Positions 1 through 12,704 are shown, counted from the first letter of the stretch. The stretch is 64,000 nucleotides of DNA from Carposina sasakii (GCA_014607495.2 CP053162.1:5464469-5528468); one strand, 5' to 3'. The notes: generated by a model not told the origin, from the sequence alone. Numbers and translations are program-made.

Positions 1-3000
1 AGATAACTTTATCTGTACTAGATTTATTACTCTGTTGACTACTTCCAGTAACAGTATTGGCCTCCTTTGCTTTTTCACTGACTGTATCATTCTGAATTTG
101 TATCGATCCAATGTTTTTATTTTGTTTTACTTTAGGAGGTGTATGTACCAATTTACGAGATTGAGGTTTTGTTAATTTTATCTGTGTAAACCTTTTCATT
201 CCAATATTATTTTGCGGGTTATCTTTGTTTATGGACGTGACATTCCCACCTTCTAAAATAAAATTAGTTATATTGAAAATGTTATTTAAAATATTGTTTA
301 TAGCGCAATTATAAATAAATATTCACACACATCACAACACATTGACCTAGTCCCACACTAAGATCCCTCAGGTCTTGTGTCGTGAGTACTAAGCAACGGT
401 ATATAAATACATAGATAAGTATATAAACATCCATGACTCGGAAACAATCATCGATATTCATCACATCAATTAAATAATTAGTAATAATCTTACCACCAAT
501 ATTTTTCTCTTCTCCAACTTTGTCTGTTTGAGTACCTTCTAAGTCACTTTCATAATCAATATCCCAAAAGGTCTTAACGAAATTGTAACCCTTACTTAAT
601 TGTTTTTCTGGAAATAAAGAAACAACTAACAATATAAAGTAAAAACACTTATGTACTGTGATTTGTTAGAAACTATCAAAGGTTGAAATGTTAGATAAAG
701 TTAGACTTGATTTTGTCTTGAGTAAATGTTGTAATATCTAGAATAAAATACATACCAGTAGCCTTTTTAGGAACTTCTATACTAGACAAAATAGTAGGTT
801 CATCTTTCTTTTGGATAACATTTGTAGGTAATCTATTTAAAGAAACTTTAACATTCTTAAAAGCCTTTTGATTAATCTTTGTTTCTACAGGTTTTCTTGC
901 AGTGCTATCCATATTAAATATTTCTTCATCTGTGTAAGTATCACTTATATCATCATTGTTGCAAGTTGATATAATGGAGGTGACATCCAACTTGTCACAA
1001 TAATCGGTTTGATTAACTTTACTTCGGTCTCCACTCTTGTTTCCTGCATTTGTGATATTCATAAGTTCACGTGGAACAATTTTTTGTATCAAATCAATTA
1101 CATTATTATGTTCAGCAGCAATGTCTCTATTCAAACAGGACTGAGTAGTCACTAACTTTCTTGCTTTATGTTTTTCATTCTGTATTACTTTGTAAATACT
1201 TGCTTGTTTGCTTTTAGTAGACAAGGCATCACTACTGATATTACATTTGTTTTCTGTTACATCTAATTTCTGAGTGAACAATTTTCTTTTAATAAAACTG
1301 GGTCTCATTGAAACCTCATTAATGCTTTGTAATGATGTTTCCTCTTTATCATTTTTAGGCTTATCCTTGATTGGAGACAATTTTGTAGATTTTTCGTTTT
1401 GTGCTGGGCTTAATTTTGCTTCTGGTTCCTTAATAGGAGATAAAATTTTGTGTATTTTGGATGGCTGTTTTGGATTCGCCATTACTTTTGGTTCAGGTTT
1501 TTTAATAGGGGATATTTTCTTGGATATTTTTGACTGTTTTGTATTTAACTCCTGTGGTTCTTTGGTTACTTTCTGTGGGGATTGAGCTATAATTTTTTCT
1601 TTTGTTTTCACTTGATGAATTTTTCTTACAGGGAATGAAGGTTTCACAAACACAAAATCATTACTGGGTAAACAGGTAGGTACAGAACATTTTCTTATAT
1701 CTGATGACTTCACAACTATGTTACATGTTTTAGAAGCCATTTTAGCTTTCTTGGGAGAAGTTTTGGCTTTTTTTCTTTCTGGTAAAACTGTGTCAATTTC
1801 TTCAATTTTATCCAGGTTTCTCTTTCTAATGGATTCTGTTTGATTACGGGCCATATTTTCCCGTAGTGTCACTTCTGAATATATTTCATCTTCTTCACTG
1901 GAATCATATCCATTAATATGACTGTGTATGTTATTACTTATTCCATTAGCAAGGCTGTTCTCTTTATTTTGCTGATAATGTTTTTCTGATATAGTGACTT
2001 CAGATCTATTAAATCTGTGACATGGCAAGGGAAAATTTGGTATTGACCTATCTCTTTGCCCAAATACGGAGGTATGCTCTACATTAATTCTATTTTCAAA
2101 TTGTGGCTTTGATCTTTGTGGAAATGAGAACATATTCTTCATAGAATTTAACCTGAAACTCTGTGTACAATCTTTATAAATACTATTATCCTTCATCATT
2201 CTTCTGAAATGTGATATATCAGTCCTAGTTGACCTACAACTTAAGGCATCATCCCTAAAAGTTGTCCTAATAGATTTGCAATCATCACTACTTAATGATG
2301 AGTCACTACCTGGCTCGGCTGAGTCATTACTAGATTTTCGCCGGTTACCTTTCCGCCACTTGCCTTTACGTCTCATTCCAATTTTCTTTTGCACACGACT
2401 CTTTACAAATTTATTGTAGGCTTCTTTTATAATTTGCAGATCATATTTATTAAACTTTTCATTTCTAAATGCCATTGCTATTTCTGTGGCAATTACACTA
2501 ACGTTTGAATCTGTAAAGATATATAAAATATGTACTGTATATGTATACAATTTTTTTCAAATTGTTATAGAAAACAATGTTAAGTACCTGTGTTTTGATA
2601 ATGATTATGCTACTGGAAAGGGAGCAATGGATACCCAAACTAAAAGATTTTTGGGTAAAAGACCAGATATTATAAGTACTGCCACAGACTACTACAGAGA
2701 GCTACTTAATTCAGATGAAGTACCAATTATTATGCAACACAGTGTTCCGAAGACCCCGAAAAATGGACATCTCTAGCTGTTCCCGTATATCGACGTAGTT
2801 CGACGAGAAAAATAATTCGCTAGAACAAACCATCTATCAATTATTGATAGTTGCCGAGAAAAAAAATATTTAATTAGCCAGTTTTTGGTGGGTCGAAAAA
2901 TCTAAAAAATTGTATTGTACTTTTATTAATGGAGTTTGACACAAAATTAGATTTAATTTTTTTTTATTTAAATCACTTGCATATAGATGATTGTAATTTA

Positions 3001-6000
3001 GACTGAAATATGCGCAATACCATGAAATATTATGGTATAAATAAATTTTGTGTCAAACTCTATTAATAAAAGTACAATACATTTTTTTTCATTTTTCGAC
3101 CCGCCAAAAACTGGCTACTTTAATATTTTTTTATTCGGAAACTATCAATAATTGATAGGTAGTTTGTTCTAGCGAATTGTTTCTCTCGTCAAACTACGTC
3201 GATATACGGGAACAGCTAGAGATGTCCATTTTTCGGGGTCTTCGGAACGAACACTGTGTGTAACGAGAAGTCGAAGTAGCAGTCTGCACACAAAAGAGAG
3301 ACAAAGCATCAGGCCCTGATAATATTTCAAACGAAGCGCTGCTTGAAACAAAAGATACTATAACACCATTCCTCACAAAATATTCAACATTATCCTGAAA
3401 ACAGAAAAGATACCTAAACAGTGGACAGTATCCACTAATAAACTCCTGCACAAAAAAGGATGTGCATCAGAATTGAGAGCCTATTTTTCAAATAATTTCG
3501 AAACGAAATGATACTTACAGGGGAATTAGTTAAAAATTAGTAAAACCTAAAGCTAAGATCTTAAATTTCTTAAACATGAAACAAAACTTTTATGGTTAAA
3601 TAACTTGGGCCCTCAATCCTGACGCCTGCATAAAGTCGCATTGCCTAAATCTCAAAAAGTTGATTCCTGGGATAATAATGTTTATTTGAGGATTTAGTCA
3701 AGAATTTCTTAAAGAAATTAAGATATTCCCAAATCTTAACAATGCTAACAATACAGATTTATAGCGGTTTTGCTTGGGCTCTCATTTCATTAATAATGTA
3801 CATGCGGATTGATAGCCCGTGTACTAAAAGGCTTTGAAACTATGCTTAGGATTTAGTACTCATTCTAAAACAATTGTACAGTTACTTTAGGAATATCATC
3901 GGATACACTTTTTTTGAATTAGAAATAAATCATCGATATCTACTGAGTTGCCCCATATTAAAATACCATGCCACAATGCTGAGGCAACATACCCATGATA
4001 GGCTAATAATGCAGTCTTTTAGTCAGCTATATTTTGTAGTCTGTCAAGTGCATAAATGAATCTATTAATTTATTACATATTTTTTCTACATGAGGCTTCC
4101 AAGAGAGCTGTTGATCTAGAGCAGAGGTTCCCTAACTTTTATTTCTCGTAGACCCCTTTCAAAGTTTACTGGTTCTGGTGGACCCCCTACAGGCCTACAT
4201 CACATACAAATTAATTGTGAACCTCAATTTTTTCACGCCAAAGTAGACCCCCTTCGAGTCTCCTGTAGACCCCTGGGGGTCCACCTGGACCACTTTGGGA
4301 ACCACTGATCTAGAGTAATACTCACTATGGGTGCGCCCACAAACTAGAGTAATACCTAAGAAAACTACTACCACATAATTTATTTAGCTCTAGCCATTTG
4401 ACTTTATTTATATCAAAATGGATCACTTTATTTTGTTTTATTAGTATGGATATATCATCAGCGAATAAACTACATTTGTATTTATTATGTCTAATAAAAC
4501 AGTATTTTAATGTAGGAACATTTATTGAGCTAGGTAGCCAATATATTGAGTGTCACATAGTTATTAAACTACCCCATACTTAAAGTTCATCTTTTACAAA
4601 TAAAAGATTATCAAGTACCCACACAATATATAAATAGCGATACACAACATATTTCTTCCCTAAGTAATAATACTACAGCAGGACTTTTATTTGTCGACCT
4701 ACATGGTGTAACACGTAGGCCCAGCAATAAATTAGCCATTTTTATGTCCCATGACAAGTTATTCATTTTCCTTAGTTTGTCTTTAACTGTCTGAACCATC
4801 CTCTCGGCTAAGCCATTAGTAGCTGGATGGTATGGTGAAGTGGTTACTTGTTTAATTTTATTGGCCGATAAAAACTGCTTCATTTCGGAGGATACAAACG
4901 GAGTACCGTTATCGGAAACTATAACTTCGCATAAACCGTGCGTTGCAAATAATATTCGCAAGTGTTTTATAACATTTGCAGAAGTCATGTTACTAACAAT
5001 AAAGACCTCGGGCCATCTTGAATGTGCGTCAACAATGATCAAAAACAATTTATTTTCAAATGGCCCGGCGAAATCTATGTGTATCCGCGACCATGGCCTG
5101 GTGGGTGTTATCCACTCGTGGCTCGTTTTAGGCGACATATGACGATTCTCAAGGCACTTTGTGCAACTGCCGACTAACTGCTCTATGTCGTCGTTTAAGT
5201 TAGGCCACCACGCCTTCGTCTGTACGATGCCGCAGTGCGTCCTGTGTAGCACCCGCAGCGTGGCGCAGCGCAGCGGCGGCGGCACGACCACGCGGCTGCC
5301 GAGCAGCACGCAACCGTCTTGCTGCTATAACGACTCGCGGTGCAGCCAGTACTTTCGGAGCTCCCCGTCCGTGACTTTGTTCGGCCAACCACGCTGTATG
5401 TAATGGATGACGCGAGCGAGTGTGGTGTCCTTATTAGTCTCATGAGCAATCTTTTCAGCGTCAAACGGATAGTCTTCTGGGGCTTCTGCCATTAATAGAA
5501 TTTCAGAAAATTCCTGTTCTGGAAGTTCCGGCACGGGTTGCAGCCAACGGCTGAGACTGTCGGCGCTGCCGATCTGTGATCCCCGCTTGTATATAATGTC
5601 GTAGTCGTGCGATGTAAGAGCGATAGCTATTCTAGTCAATCTAGGTGACAACATATTAGGCATAGCTTTTTTAGGATCAAAAATACCCAGCAGTGGTTTG
5701 TGATCAGTTACAATAGTAAAAGACCGTCCCGTTAAATAATTTTGAAATTTTTGAATGCCAAACATGATCGCAGTAGCTTCTTTGTCTAGTTGTGAATATC
5801 GGCGCTCATGTGTATGTAGAGTTCTTGATCCCATAGCGACTGGAAATTCACCGCCCTCTTCAGCATGAGAGAGTACCGCACCGACGCCATATTGTGAGCT
5901 ATCGCACGTTAGTATTAAAGGCTTCTGTAAATCGTAGTGTACTAGGGTCATATCGAATGATAAAACGTGTTTTGCTTTCTTGAATGCTTTTTGTTCATGT

Positions 6001-9000
6001 TCAGTCCATCTATAAAGTCCATATATAAACCCAAGAAAGCTTGCAGTTCTTGCACATTATTAGGCCTTGGAGTTTTCATAATAGACTCTATTTTACTATG
6101 TGCAGGATGAATGCCTTTGGCGTCTATTACAAAACCCAAAAATTCCACCTTTTCCTTTGCAAATTTGCATTTATTCTTATTGAGCCGTAAACCAGATTCT
6201 GTAATACGCTCCAAAACTTGACTAAGGCGTAGCCGCATCTCGTCCATGGTACGTCCACAGATGATAATGTCATCGATCAGTACAGCAACACCGTCAATTC
6301 CCGCCAGCAGCGCAGTCATTAGTCGCTGGAAAATCCCTGGACATGCTTTTACTCCAAATGCCAACCGATGTACAGAGTATAAGCCCTTGCAAGTATTTAG
6401 TGTTAGTAATTTCGCTGTCTTGTCATCAACTACGACCTGAGTGTAGGCTCTGTCTAAATCAAGGGTAGTAAAATATTTACCCCCAGCTATTATTGCGAAA
6501 ACCTCATTGGCAGTAGGCATCGGATAGGTATCAGATTCTGTCGCCTGATTCACTGTACTGCGGTAATCGCCACACAACCGAATCTCTCCTGACTTCTTAA
6601 TTATAGGTACGACGGGCATAGCCCACTCGGAAAATGATACCGCCTTAAGGACCCTCTCACTGACTAAACGGTCAATCTCTTTTTCGACTCGTTCCTTTAA
6701 AGCGTATGGCACCGGACGTGCCTTGAGAAATCTAGGTGTAGCGTCTGGTTTCAGATGTATAGCTACAGGGTGACCCCGGTAGGTACCGAGACCTTCTTTA
6801 AAAACTTCAGTATGTTTAGATAATATTTTGTCTACCTCACTAATGTCCGAATCTGATACAAAATTAATGTTCATAGTAATATCTAATGGCCCGAGCCAGT
6901 CTCTACCGAGAAGATTAGGCCCGTTGCCCTCGGCAACTATAATCGGCCAAGTCATGTGTGACATCGTTGTACAGCACTCGCACAGTCGCCTGTCCCAGCA
7001 GGTGCACGGGCGAGTCGGTCCACGTGCGCAGTGTGACGGGCGCGGGCTGCAGGCAGCGGCGAGGCCGCAGCGTGCGCCACGTGCGCTCGTTGACGATGCT
7101 GAAGCTGGCACCCGTGTCCACCTGCATCACCAGCGGCGCGCCGTCCAGCGAGACCCGCACCTCGTACGGCGGCACTCGCTTCGATCGAGTATTTCCTTCA
7201 ATGTTGTAAACACCGTTCAAACGTGCCTCATCTTCACAATAGTTTGTGTTTCTGAGGGAGATCTTCTTCTTGGATAAGCATACTTTCTCCAAGTGACCCA
7301 TTTTCTTGCAGTACCGACATTGCGCATTTTTGAATTGACATTCGCCAGCATGACGATCTCCACATCGGTAGCAGAAACGTTGACTCGTAGACAGTCGAAC
7401 TGCGTTGATTTCCATAGGCTCCACCCCGGACACATGTGTGCCGACTCCACAGGCAACTTCATCAGCGCATGTGGAGGCGCCAGCGATGGCGCTGTCAGAT
7501 CCCTGGATCATTCGAACGTCTCTTCCTGCACTTTCAGATGACAACATGGCATCCACAACGTCTTGATAGGTCAAAGTATCCTTTTTCAGAAGTTCATATT
7601 GCAACCGCTGGTCAGTCATACCACACACAAGTCTATCGCGTAGCATCCGTTCTAAGTCGAGGAAGTTACAACTTGAACTGATTTTTCTTAATTCTGCAAT
7701 GTATTGTGAGGCTAATTCGTCATGTTTTTGATTACGTTTGTAGAACTTGTAAGATGTAGAAATTTCATTAGGTTTTGGACTATAATGTTTAGTAAGAACT
7801 GTTACGATTTCACTAAAAGTCACATCACTTGATTTTTGAGGTGTAATCAACGCTAAAAATGTTTCAAACACTTGAGAACCACAAACTGTGAAGAAATTAG
7901 CTTTTTTTGCTGTGTCAGACAACACATTGTTAGCCTCAAAACAGTACTTTAGTCTATCAATGTAATTGTCCCAATTGTCAGTATTTGGATTAAATTCACT
8001 GAATTTTACTGATTTCCCGTTCATTTTGATAACTTTTTACACGTCGTCGCCACTATTATGTCTAATAAAACAGTATTTTAATGTAGGAACATTTATTGAG
8101 CTAGGTAGCCAATATATTGAGTGTCACATAGTTATTAAACTACCCCATACTTAAAGTTCATCTTTTACAAATAAAAGATTCACTATGGGCACCCATAGTG
8201 AATCACCAGACCCGAGCACCTAGCATGCAAGACGATACATTGCACCATTAGGTGCTCGGGTCTGGTTTCTCATGGCGATTGTAGTTAGTGCAAGTGCCTG
8301 TTGTCGCAATTATGAGTTATCAGATCCGAGGGTCAGTGGAGGGTGTAGGGCCCGGTGGTGGGCGCACCCATAGTGAATGTTTGAACTTCCGAATTGTAAC
8401 GCCTAATACAATTTCATTTAAATAAAAGATTATCAAGTACCCACACAATATATAAATAGCGATACACAACGGTATTTAGTTACATCAGGAAGGTCGTTAA
8501 TGTATATTAGAAATAGCATAATGTATAAACTACTTATATTACATGCTACTGGCCGATTAATTTGTTTTATTTATTATTAAGTCTATGTATTGAAGCTAAT
8601 ATCTATAGATACCTATGTTAAATAGGTAGTTGCATAGTCATATAATTCTTCAACTGCACTTTACAAAATACTACAAGAACACACTTTTGTCACCCTACAG
8701 AATTTTCTCGTATGAAAAATTATAAATCAATTTTCTCTTGAAGTATGATATTTAGATCAATGGACGCATTGTGAGAATTTAGTTAAAATACTTACCCTTA
8801 TGTGCGGCAGTGTAGAACACTTAGACAAGTCAATATTGCCGATATTATTGGGCCCTCAGTTCAGACGATTTAGGAAAATTTGTATTTCTTTACTTTTAAA
8901 AATTCACTTTTGTGTTGTTATTTCTTTTTAACAAATTTACCGAGACATTGAACTTAAATATATAATGAATTATATTTCTTGATCTGAGGAATAATATTAA

Positions 9001-10962
9001 TCTCTTTCTTAAGATATGTTCATATTTAGCTGATTCCTCAGTTCAGATATTCATGAACTTAAAGCCCAAGCAAAACTGCTATAAATCTGTATTGTTAGCA
9101 TTTTTAAGATTTGGGATTATCTTAATTTCTTTAAGAATCCTTGACTAAATCCTCAAATAAACATTATTATCCCAGGAATCATACTTTCTGAGATTTAGAC
9201 AATGCGACTTTATGCAGGTGTCAGGATTGAGGGCCCAAGTTATTTAACCATAACAGTTTTGTTTCAAGTTTAAGAAATTTAAGAATCATTGCTTTAGGTT
9301 TTACTAATTTTTGATTAATTACCCTGAAAGTTTCATTTCGATTCACAATTATTTAAAAAATGGGCTCTCATCCAGATGGACATAAAAAAGGCGACAAGGT
9401 GGACCACATGCAGGTAGCCAGACAGCTAAAAAATACAAAGAATACAACATCCAATATCACTGTTGCTTTGTGGACTACTGTAAAGCATTTGGTTCAATCA
9501 ACCACTCAAAGATTTGGGAAGCATTGCAAAAGTATATAAGGATAATTAAGAACTATAATGTTCATCACAGGCACCACAGCAAAAATCAAAATGGAAAAGG
9601 AAGGCTTGAAATAAATATCCTAAGAGGAGTAAGACAGGGCGACCTTTTATCACCCAAACTCTTTACTGCAGTTCTAGAGAAATTCCGGAGATTAGATTGG
9701 ACAAAAAATGACCTAGATATTGATGGTGTGAAATTAACACATCTGAGATTTTCCAACAATATAGTAGTCTTTGCCAACACAGCAGAAGAACTACAGCAAA
9801 TGCTAGTAGAACTGAATACAGCTAGTAAATGCTCTTACTTTCAGCTCTTAATGAACCTCCAGAAAACAAAAGCCAAAGTATGGAATTCAAAGTGATAGAA
9901 GTAGATGACAACACCATTGACTATGTATCCGAATATATATTACTTAGGTCAATTAATATTGAATCATGACTCAACAACAAAGGAAATAGACAGGAGAATT
10001 GGAAATGTATGGAAGAGATATTGGTCCCTTAGGAAAGTTATGAAAAATAGCCAATCAAGCATGCATATCAAGAGAAAACTCTTTAACACATGCATTCTAC
10101 CAATCTTTATGTATGGCTGCCAAACATGGGCGCTTACCAAAGCACAATGTAAAAGATTGAGTATAACCCAGAAAGCCATGGAAAGAAGTATCATACAGAA
10201 AAGAAGAATTAACAAAATAAGAAATAAGAATGTAAGAGACAAAACAGGGAAAGCTGATGTTATATACAAAACAAAACAACTAAAATGGAAGTGGACTGGA
10301 CATACTATAGGGGAGTAGATAAATGGAGCAAAATTGTAACATTATGGCATCCTAGAGGCCATAAAAGAAATAGGGGTAGGTAACATAAAAGGTGGGCCGA
10401 TAAAATAGAAGAGATGGCCGGAAAGACCAAAACATGGACCAGACTGGTATACAATAGAGACAAATGGAAAAGGATGTGGGAGGCCTTTGCCCAAAGGCAC
10501 ACAGAAGCGGAAGTTTCTTAAAATATGGTAAGTATTTTAAGAAATAAAAAGAAAAAACAATAATTTTAATATTATTTATGTAGTTTCTGATTAAGGTCTG
10601 TAAATAAATAAATAAAAATATTATTAATAACTGAACTTACCAATACTACGAACTGACATGGGTGAACCACTTCTACCATTTATAAGTGATCTTTGTGAAT
10701 GCATCCCTCTTTGATAAGACATGTTGAAATGATTTCTTATTGAACCAGATCCACTGTACATTGACATAGGAGAAGTTTCCCTACTAGTATATAAAGATCT
10801 TTCATTGTTACTGTTTATATTAGGCAGTAAGCGAAGCTACAAAAGAAATGACAACAGTTACACTTTAATGATCAATAAGTGTGATTATATCATTTATAAT
10901 GATGCTAAGTCTAAATTACAAATAAAAGCACTTACCGTATTACCGTTTTGGAAACTAAACAT
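1..10962 (-). CDS. Unrecognised nuclear, probably cell-cycle-linked disordered protein; 5 coding exons, C-terminus beyond window
   Basis: Coding exons, in transcript order, are 10936-10962 (ATG), 10641-10836, 756-2510, 494-607 and 1-252; the gene continues beyond base 1. All junctions have GT/AG sites and the phases (0,1,1,1) join without a stop, giving at least 781 residues. The first exon encodes only nine residues. The protein is low-complexity and basic. Visible items are a conserved-looking helical block at about residues 75-115 (SIDSNVSV, then KFNKYDLQIIKEAYNKF), an Arg/Lys stretch just after it, a KEN box at about 257-259, and three spaced copies of an SPIK motif around 425-475 that could be CDK sites. 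KEN plus SP sites is typical of APC/C-regulated mitotic proteins, but this is inference; I cannot name the family. The second intron, 8.1 kb, is filled by transposons. The exon chain is well supported; the function is not. Confidence 0.8.
2737..3259. mobile_element. Fold-back MITE (about 190-bp inverted repeats) inside the RTE LINE
   Basis: The left arm starts ACACAGTGTTCCGAAGACCC near 2737; its reverse complement ends near 3259, with one 4-bp indel close to the tip. The arms match for roughly 190 bp and surround an AT-rich centre that is itself partly palindromic. No coding capacity. It splits the RT reading frame between IIMQ and EVEVAV. Family not recognised; the target duplication is not clear (GCA/GTA at most). 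Confidence 0.75.
4122..4307. mobile_element. hAT-like MITE with 8-bp TSD ATCTAGAG
   Basis: The ends read CAGAGGTTCCCTAACTTTT and, inverted, TTTGGGAACCACTG. The 8-bp ATCTAGAG is present at 4114-4121 and 4308-4315. The body is the typical 'GTAGACCCC' snap-back sequence. 186 bp, non-coding. Confidence 0.9.
4611..5309 (-). pseudogene. gypsy integrase fragment
   Basis: The reading frame has an HHCC zinc-binding segment near its start (HRTH, then CTKC) and the D, D and E of the catalytic core (HIDFAGPF, VSDNGTPF, GLAERMVQ). In intact elements it inserts cDNA into the host genome. Here the frame loses its C-terminal region and ends on LTR-derived codons, so the protein would be incomplete. Confidence 0.85.
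5325..7111 (-). pseudogene. gypsy reverse transcriptase and RNase H, broken
   Basis: Two overlapping frames (5948-7111 and 5325-5951) carry RT motifs (CGDYRSTVN, TTLDLDRAY, LIDDIII) and then RNase H residues (TCDSSQYG, QLDKEA, TDHKPLL). The thumb/connection region between them is largely deleted near 6030 with a change of frame. No functional enzyme is expected. Confidence 0.85.
6915..8024 (-). pseudogene. gypsy gag with two zinc knuckles and retropepsin, broken at the pol junction
   Basis: A 369-residue frame. The N-terminal two thirds is a Ty3/gypsy-type gag. Two CCHC knuckles follow at about residues 218-250 (CYRCGDRHAGEC and CRYCKKMGHLEKVC), then a protease with DTGASFSIV. The frame shifts near 6950 relative to RT; this may be decay or a former programmed shift, and I see no clear slippery site. 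Confidence 0.85.
8181..8419. mobile_element. Small snap-back repeat inserted in the gypsy LTR (copy 1)
   Basis: The insert is flanked by a 12-bp duplication AAATAAAAGATT (8169-8180 and 8420-8431); the undisturbed LTR copy has one. It contains a 17-bp stem, CCAGACCCGAGCACCTA, and a CACTATGGG/CCCATAGTG palindrome. A second copy in opposite orientation is at 34645-34847 and a fragment (ATGGGTGCGCCCAC) is at 4327-4341. Long TSDs fit target-primed integration better than cut-and-paste. Unclassified. Confidence 0.7.
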
Positions 10963-10998
10963 TGTTTGGTTTTCGTCGAATTTTGAAAAATAAAACTG

Positions 10999-11998
10999 TC
11001 GTTTTTTTTTTCGTTGAGTTTATTCCTAAGGAAAGGCAAGGGGAACTAAGCCCATACAGCCATTGTCTTTAGTAAATGATTTCTGAACCTATGATGGATG
11101 ATAATGATAATGAATGGAAACGTCGGGAAAATCTTCAAGAACAAGTGTAAAGTTAGTTAAAATTAAAAATAATTGCAGAAACAACTTACACGGGTCCATG
11201 AAGAGATTGTATTCCGGCTAAAGTTTTACTCAGCTTACCTGCGTATAAAACCATGCACACGCACTAGATTCACATCACAAGTAATCAAAATATAACTTAT
11301 CTACCAGAAAATATCACTTCACGGATACATGCAAGCCATTTACAAATAATTTTGGATTTTCACAAGAAAATTACACCTGCACACCATAAAACTGTCGTAT
11401 TTTTGACAGCGGCCGCTAAATTTTTTTTGTTCAGTTTATCCCGAAGGAAAGGCAAGGGGAACTAAGCCCATACAGCCATTGTCTTTAATAAATGATTTCT
11501 GAATTTATGATGGATGATTAGGGATTTGGTATCTCCTCTTGGATGATATTGATGATGATGAATGGAAACGTCGGGAAAATCCTCAAGAATGGGTGTAAAA
11601 TTAGTAAAGAGAAAAACGAACTGCAGAAACAACTTACATGAGCCCATGAAGAGATTGCATTCCGACTAAAGTTTTACTTAGCTTACCTGCATATAAAACT
11701 ATGCACACGCACTAGATTCACTTCATAAGTAAACAAAACATCGCGACACATCGCACATTACTTTTGTTAGACATAAAAATTGTACCACCACTTTGTCAAT
11801 TTTAGTGTAATGTGTAGTGTGTGTTGTTTTAGCAAATAAAGATTTGTCTATTACTATGTCTATGTCAAAATATAACTTATCTAACAGAAAACATCGCTTT
11901 ACGGACACATGCAAGCCATTTACAACAAAATTTTGTTTTTTTACGAGAAAATTACACCCGCTCCCTTCCAGCTTTTCCCGCCGAATCCGCGGCCCCTA
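10999..11998. repeat. Two copies of a dispersed ~430-bp repeat
   Basis: Copies at about 10999-11400 and 11427-11998 start near GTTTATCCCGAAGGAAAGG, followed by a run reading CAAGGGGAACTAAGCCC. They end near a CTTTTCCCGCCGAATCC segment. Further copies are at 19585-20058 (inverted) and 28840-29252. No coding capacity or tRNA promoter seen; class unknown. Confidence 0.75.
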
Positions 11999-12704
11999 AA
12001 AGCAACAGTAAAGCAAGCCGAAGCTCAGTGTTGCCAACCCACATCCAATGTAACCCCCAAGATTTTTGAATTTTACCCCTAAAAACCACTAAATTAAGAT
12101 TGCATCCGTTTCATAGTATGCAGTGACACAGAAAATTTGGTCATACACATAGTAATTAGCGTCATCACCATCGGAACTACTCTTTGAAACGGATAATACA
12201 CGTTGAGTCGTTGTATTTTTCCCCTAAATTTAGGGGTAAAACCCCTAAGTTGTCACCACTGCCGCAGCCGCGCGATCGCGATAATTGAGTGTGTGTTCGC
12301 GGGGCGAAGTGCGAGGCGCGGGAGGACGCCGAGCGCTCATGGAGAAGAAATAAAAGAAGAGTAGCGGCTATCTATATCTCCCAGATATATCTTCATACAG
12401 AAATAGTATGCGGCGGAGCGGAGGTGAAGTATGGGACGAGGCTTAAAACATAGTAATTAAGGTGGGTATTATCGACATGGTCCGACCTACAAAATAAAAT
12501 TGAACGAACCTAAATTTTATCAATGTCAACTCTACATAAACAAAACCTATCATTACAAAAAACTTGTAGTTTCAAGTGAAATTCTAGTGAAATCTTGAGT
12601 GCAATATGTTGGTTGTGCATGTGCAAGCAATTCTTAACAGGGTCTGTAATAAAAAGTTCCTTATTATTAATTTGTAAACCGTCTCACGATAAGGACTAGT
12701 GTTG
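11999..12704. other. Intergenic, repeat remnants
   Basis: No gene seen. 12105-12200 matches a MITE-like family bounded by 'CCGTTTCATAG' and 'GAAACGGA', also at 42605-42740 and 44391-44535. 12350-12450 (GTAGCGGCTA through GTATGGGACGAGG) is repeated at 53998-54085. 12275-12340 is GC-rich. Confidence 0.5.

Larger units (their letters stand above)
4483..8470 (-). mobile_element. Ty3/gypsy LTR retrotransposon, defective
   Basis: The two LTR copies are near 4485-4648 and 8056-8470; the second is lengthened by an insertion at 8181-8419. On the minus strand the internal region reads gag, protease, RT, RNase H, integrase. A primer-binding-site-like TGGCGACGACGTG follows the 5' LTR. GTATTTA occurs just outside both ends and may be a relic of target duplication, but it is longer than usual. 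Breaks: a frameshift after the protease near 6950, a deletion with frameshift removing the RT connection near 6030, a frame change near 5325, and loss of the integrase C-terminus, which runs into the LTR. The GC-rich stretches 5200-5340 and 6980-7180 are part of this element. Confidence 0.9.
3460..9383. mobile_element. Long-terminal-inverted-repeat DNA element with 8-bp target duplication, split by a gypsy insertion
   Basis: Inverted repeats of about 320 bp lie at 3460-3780 and 9060-9383; the tips read ATGTGCATCAGAATTGAGAG and the reverse complement of CTCTCATCCAGATGGACAT. An 8-bp direct repeat AAAAAAGG sits exactly outside both ends (3452-3459 and 9384-9391) and removing one copy restores the LINE's KKGDK codons. 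Without the gypsy insertion the element is about 1.9 kb. I see no transposase in 3781-4482 or 8471-9059, so it is non-autonomous. Eight-bp duplications occur in hAT, P and Merlin elements, but the tips fit none that I recognise. Confidence 0.75.
2612..10560 (+). mobile_element. RTE-clade LINE, 5'-truncated, interrupted by other insertions
   Basis: The reverse transcriptase lies in two blocks, 2612-3459 and 9384-10320, in the same orientation. The second block has recognisable RT motifs: DYCKAFGSI, RGVRQGDLLSPKLF, and a catalytic box decayed from FADD-like to FSNN. These motifs are those of the RTE clade common in Lepidoptera. A KKGDK motif is duplicated across the long-inverted-repeat element as its 8-bp target repeat, so the two blocks were once continuous. 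About 70 residues also seem missing just after KKGDK. The copy ends near an AAATAAATAAATAAAA tail around 10600. It lies inside intron 2 of the minus-strand gene and is dead. Confidence 0.8.

Noticed and set aside
4840..5464. Plus- and minus-strand ORFs overlapping gypsy integrase
   Set aside because: Other-frame shadows in GC-rich retroelement sequence.
6828..7681. Plus-strand ORFs opposite gypsy gag/protease
   Set aside because: Antisense shadows; the minus frame has CCHC and DTG motifs.
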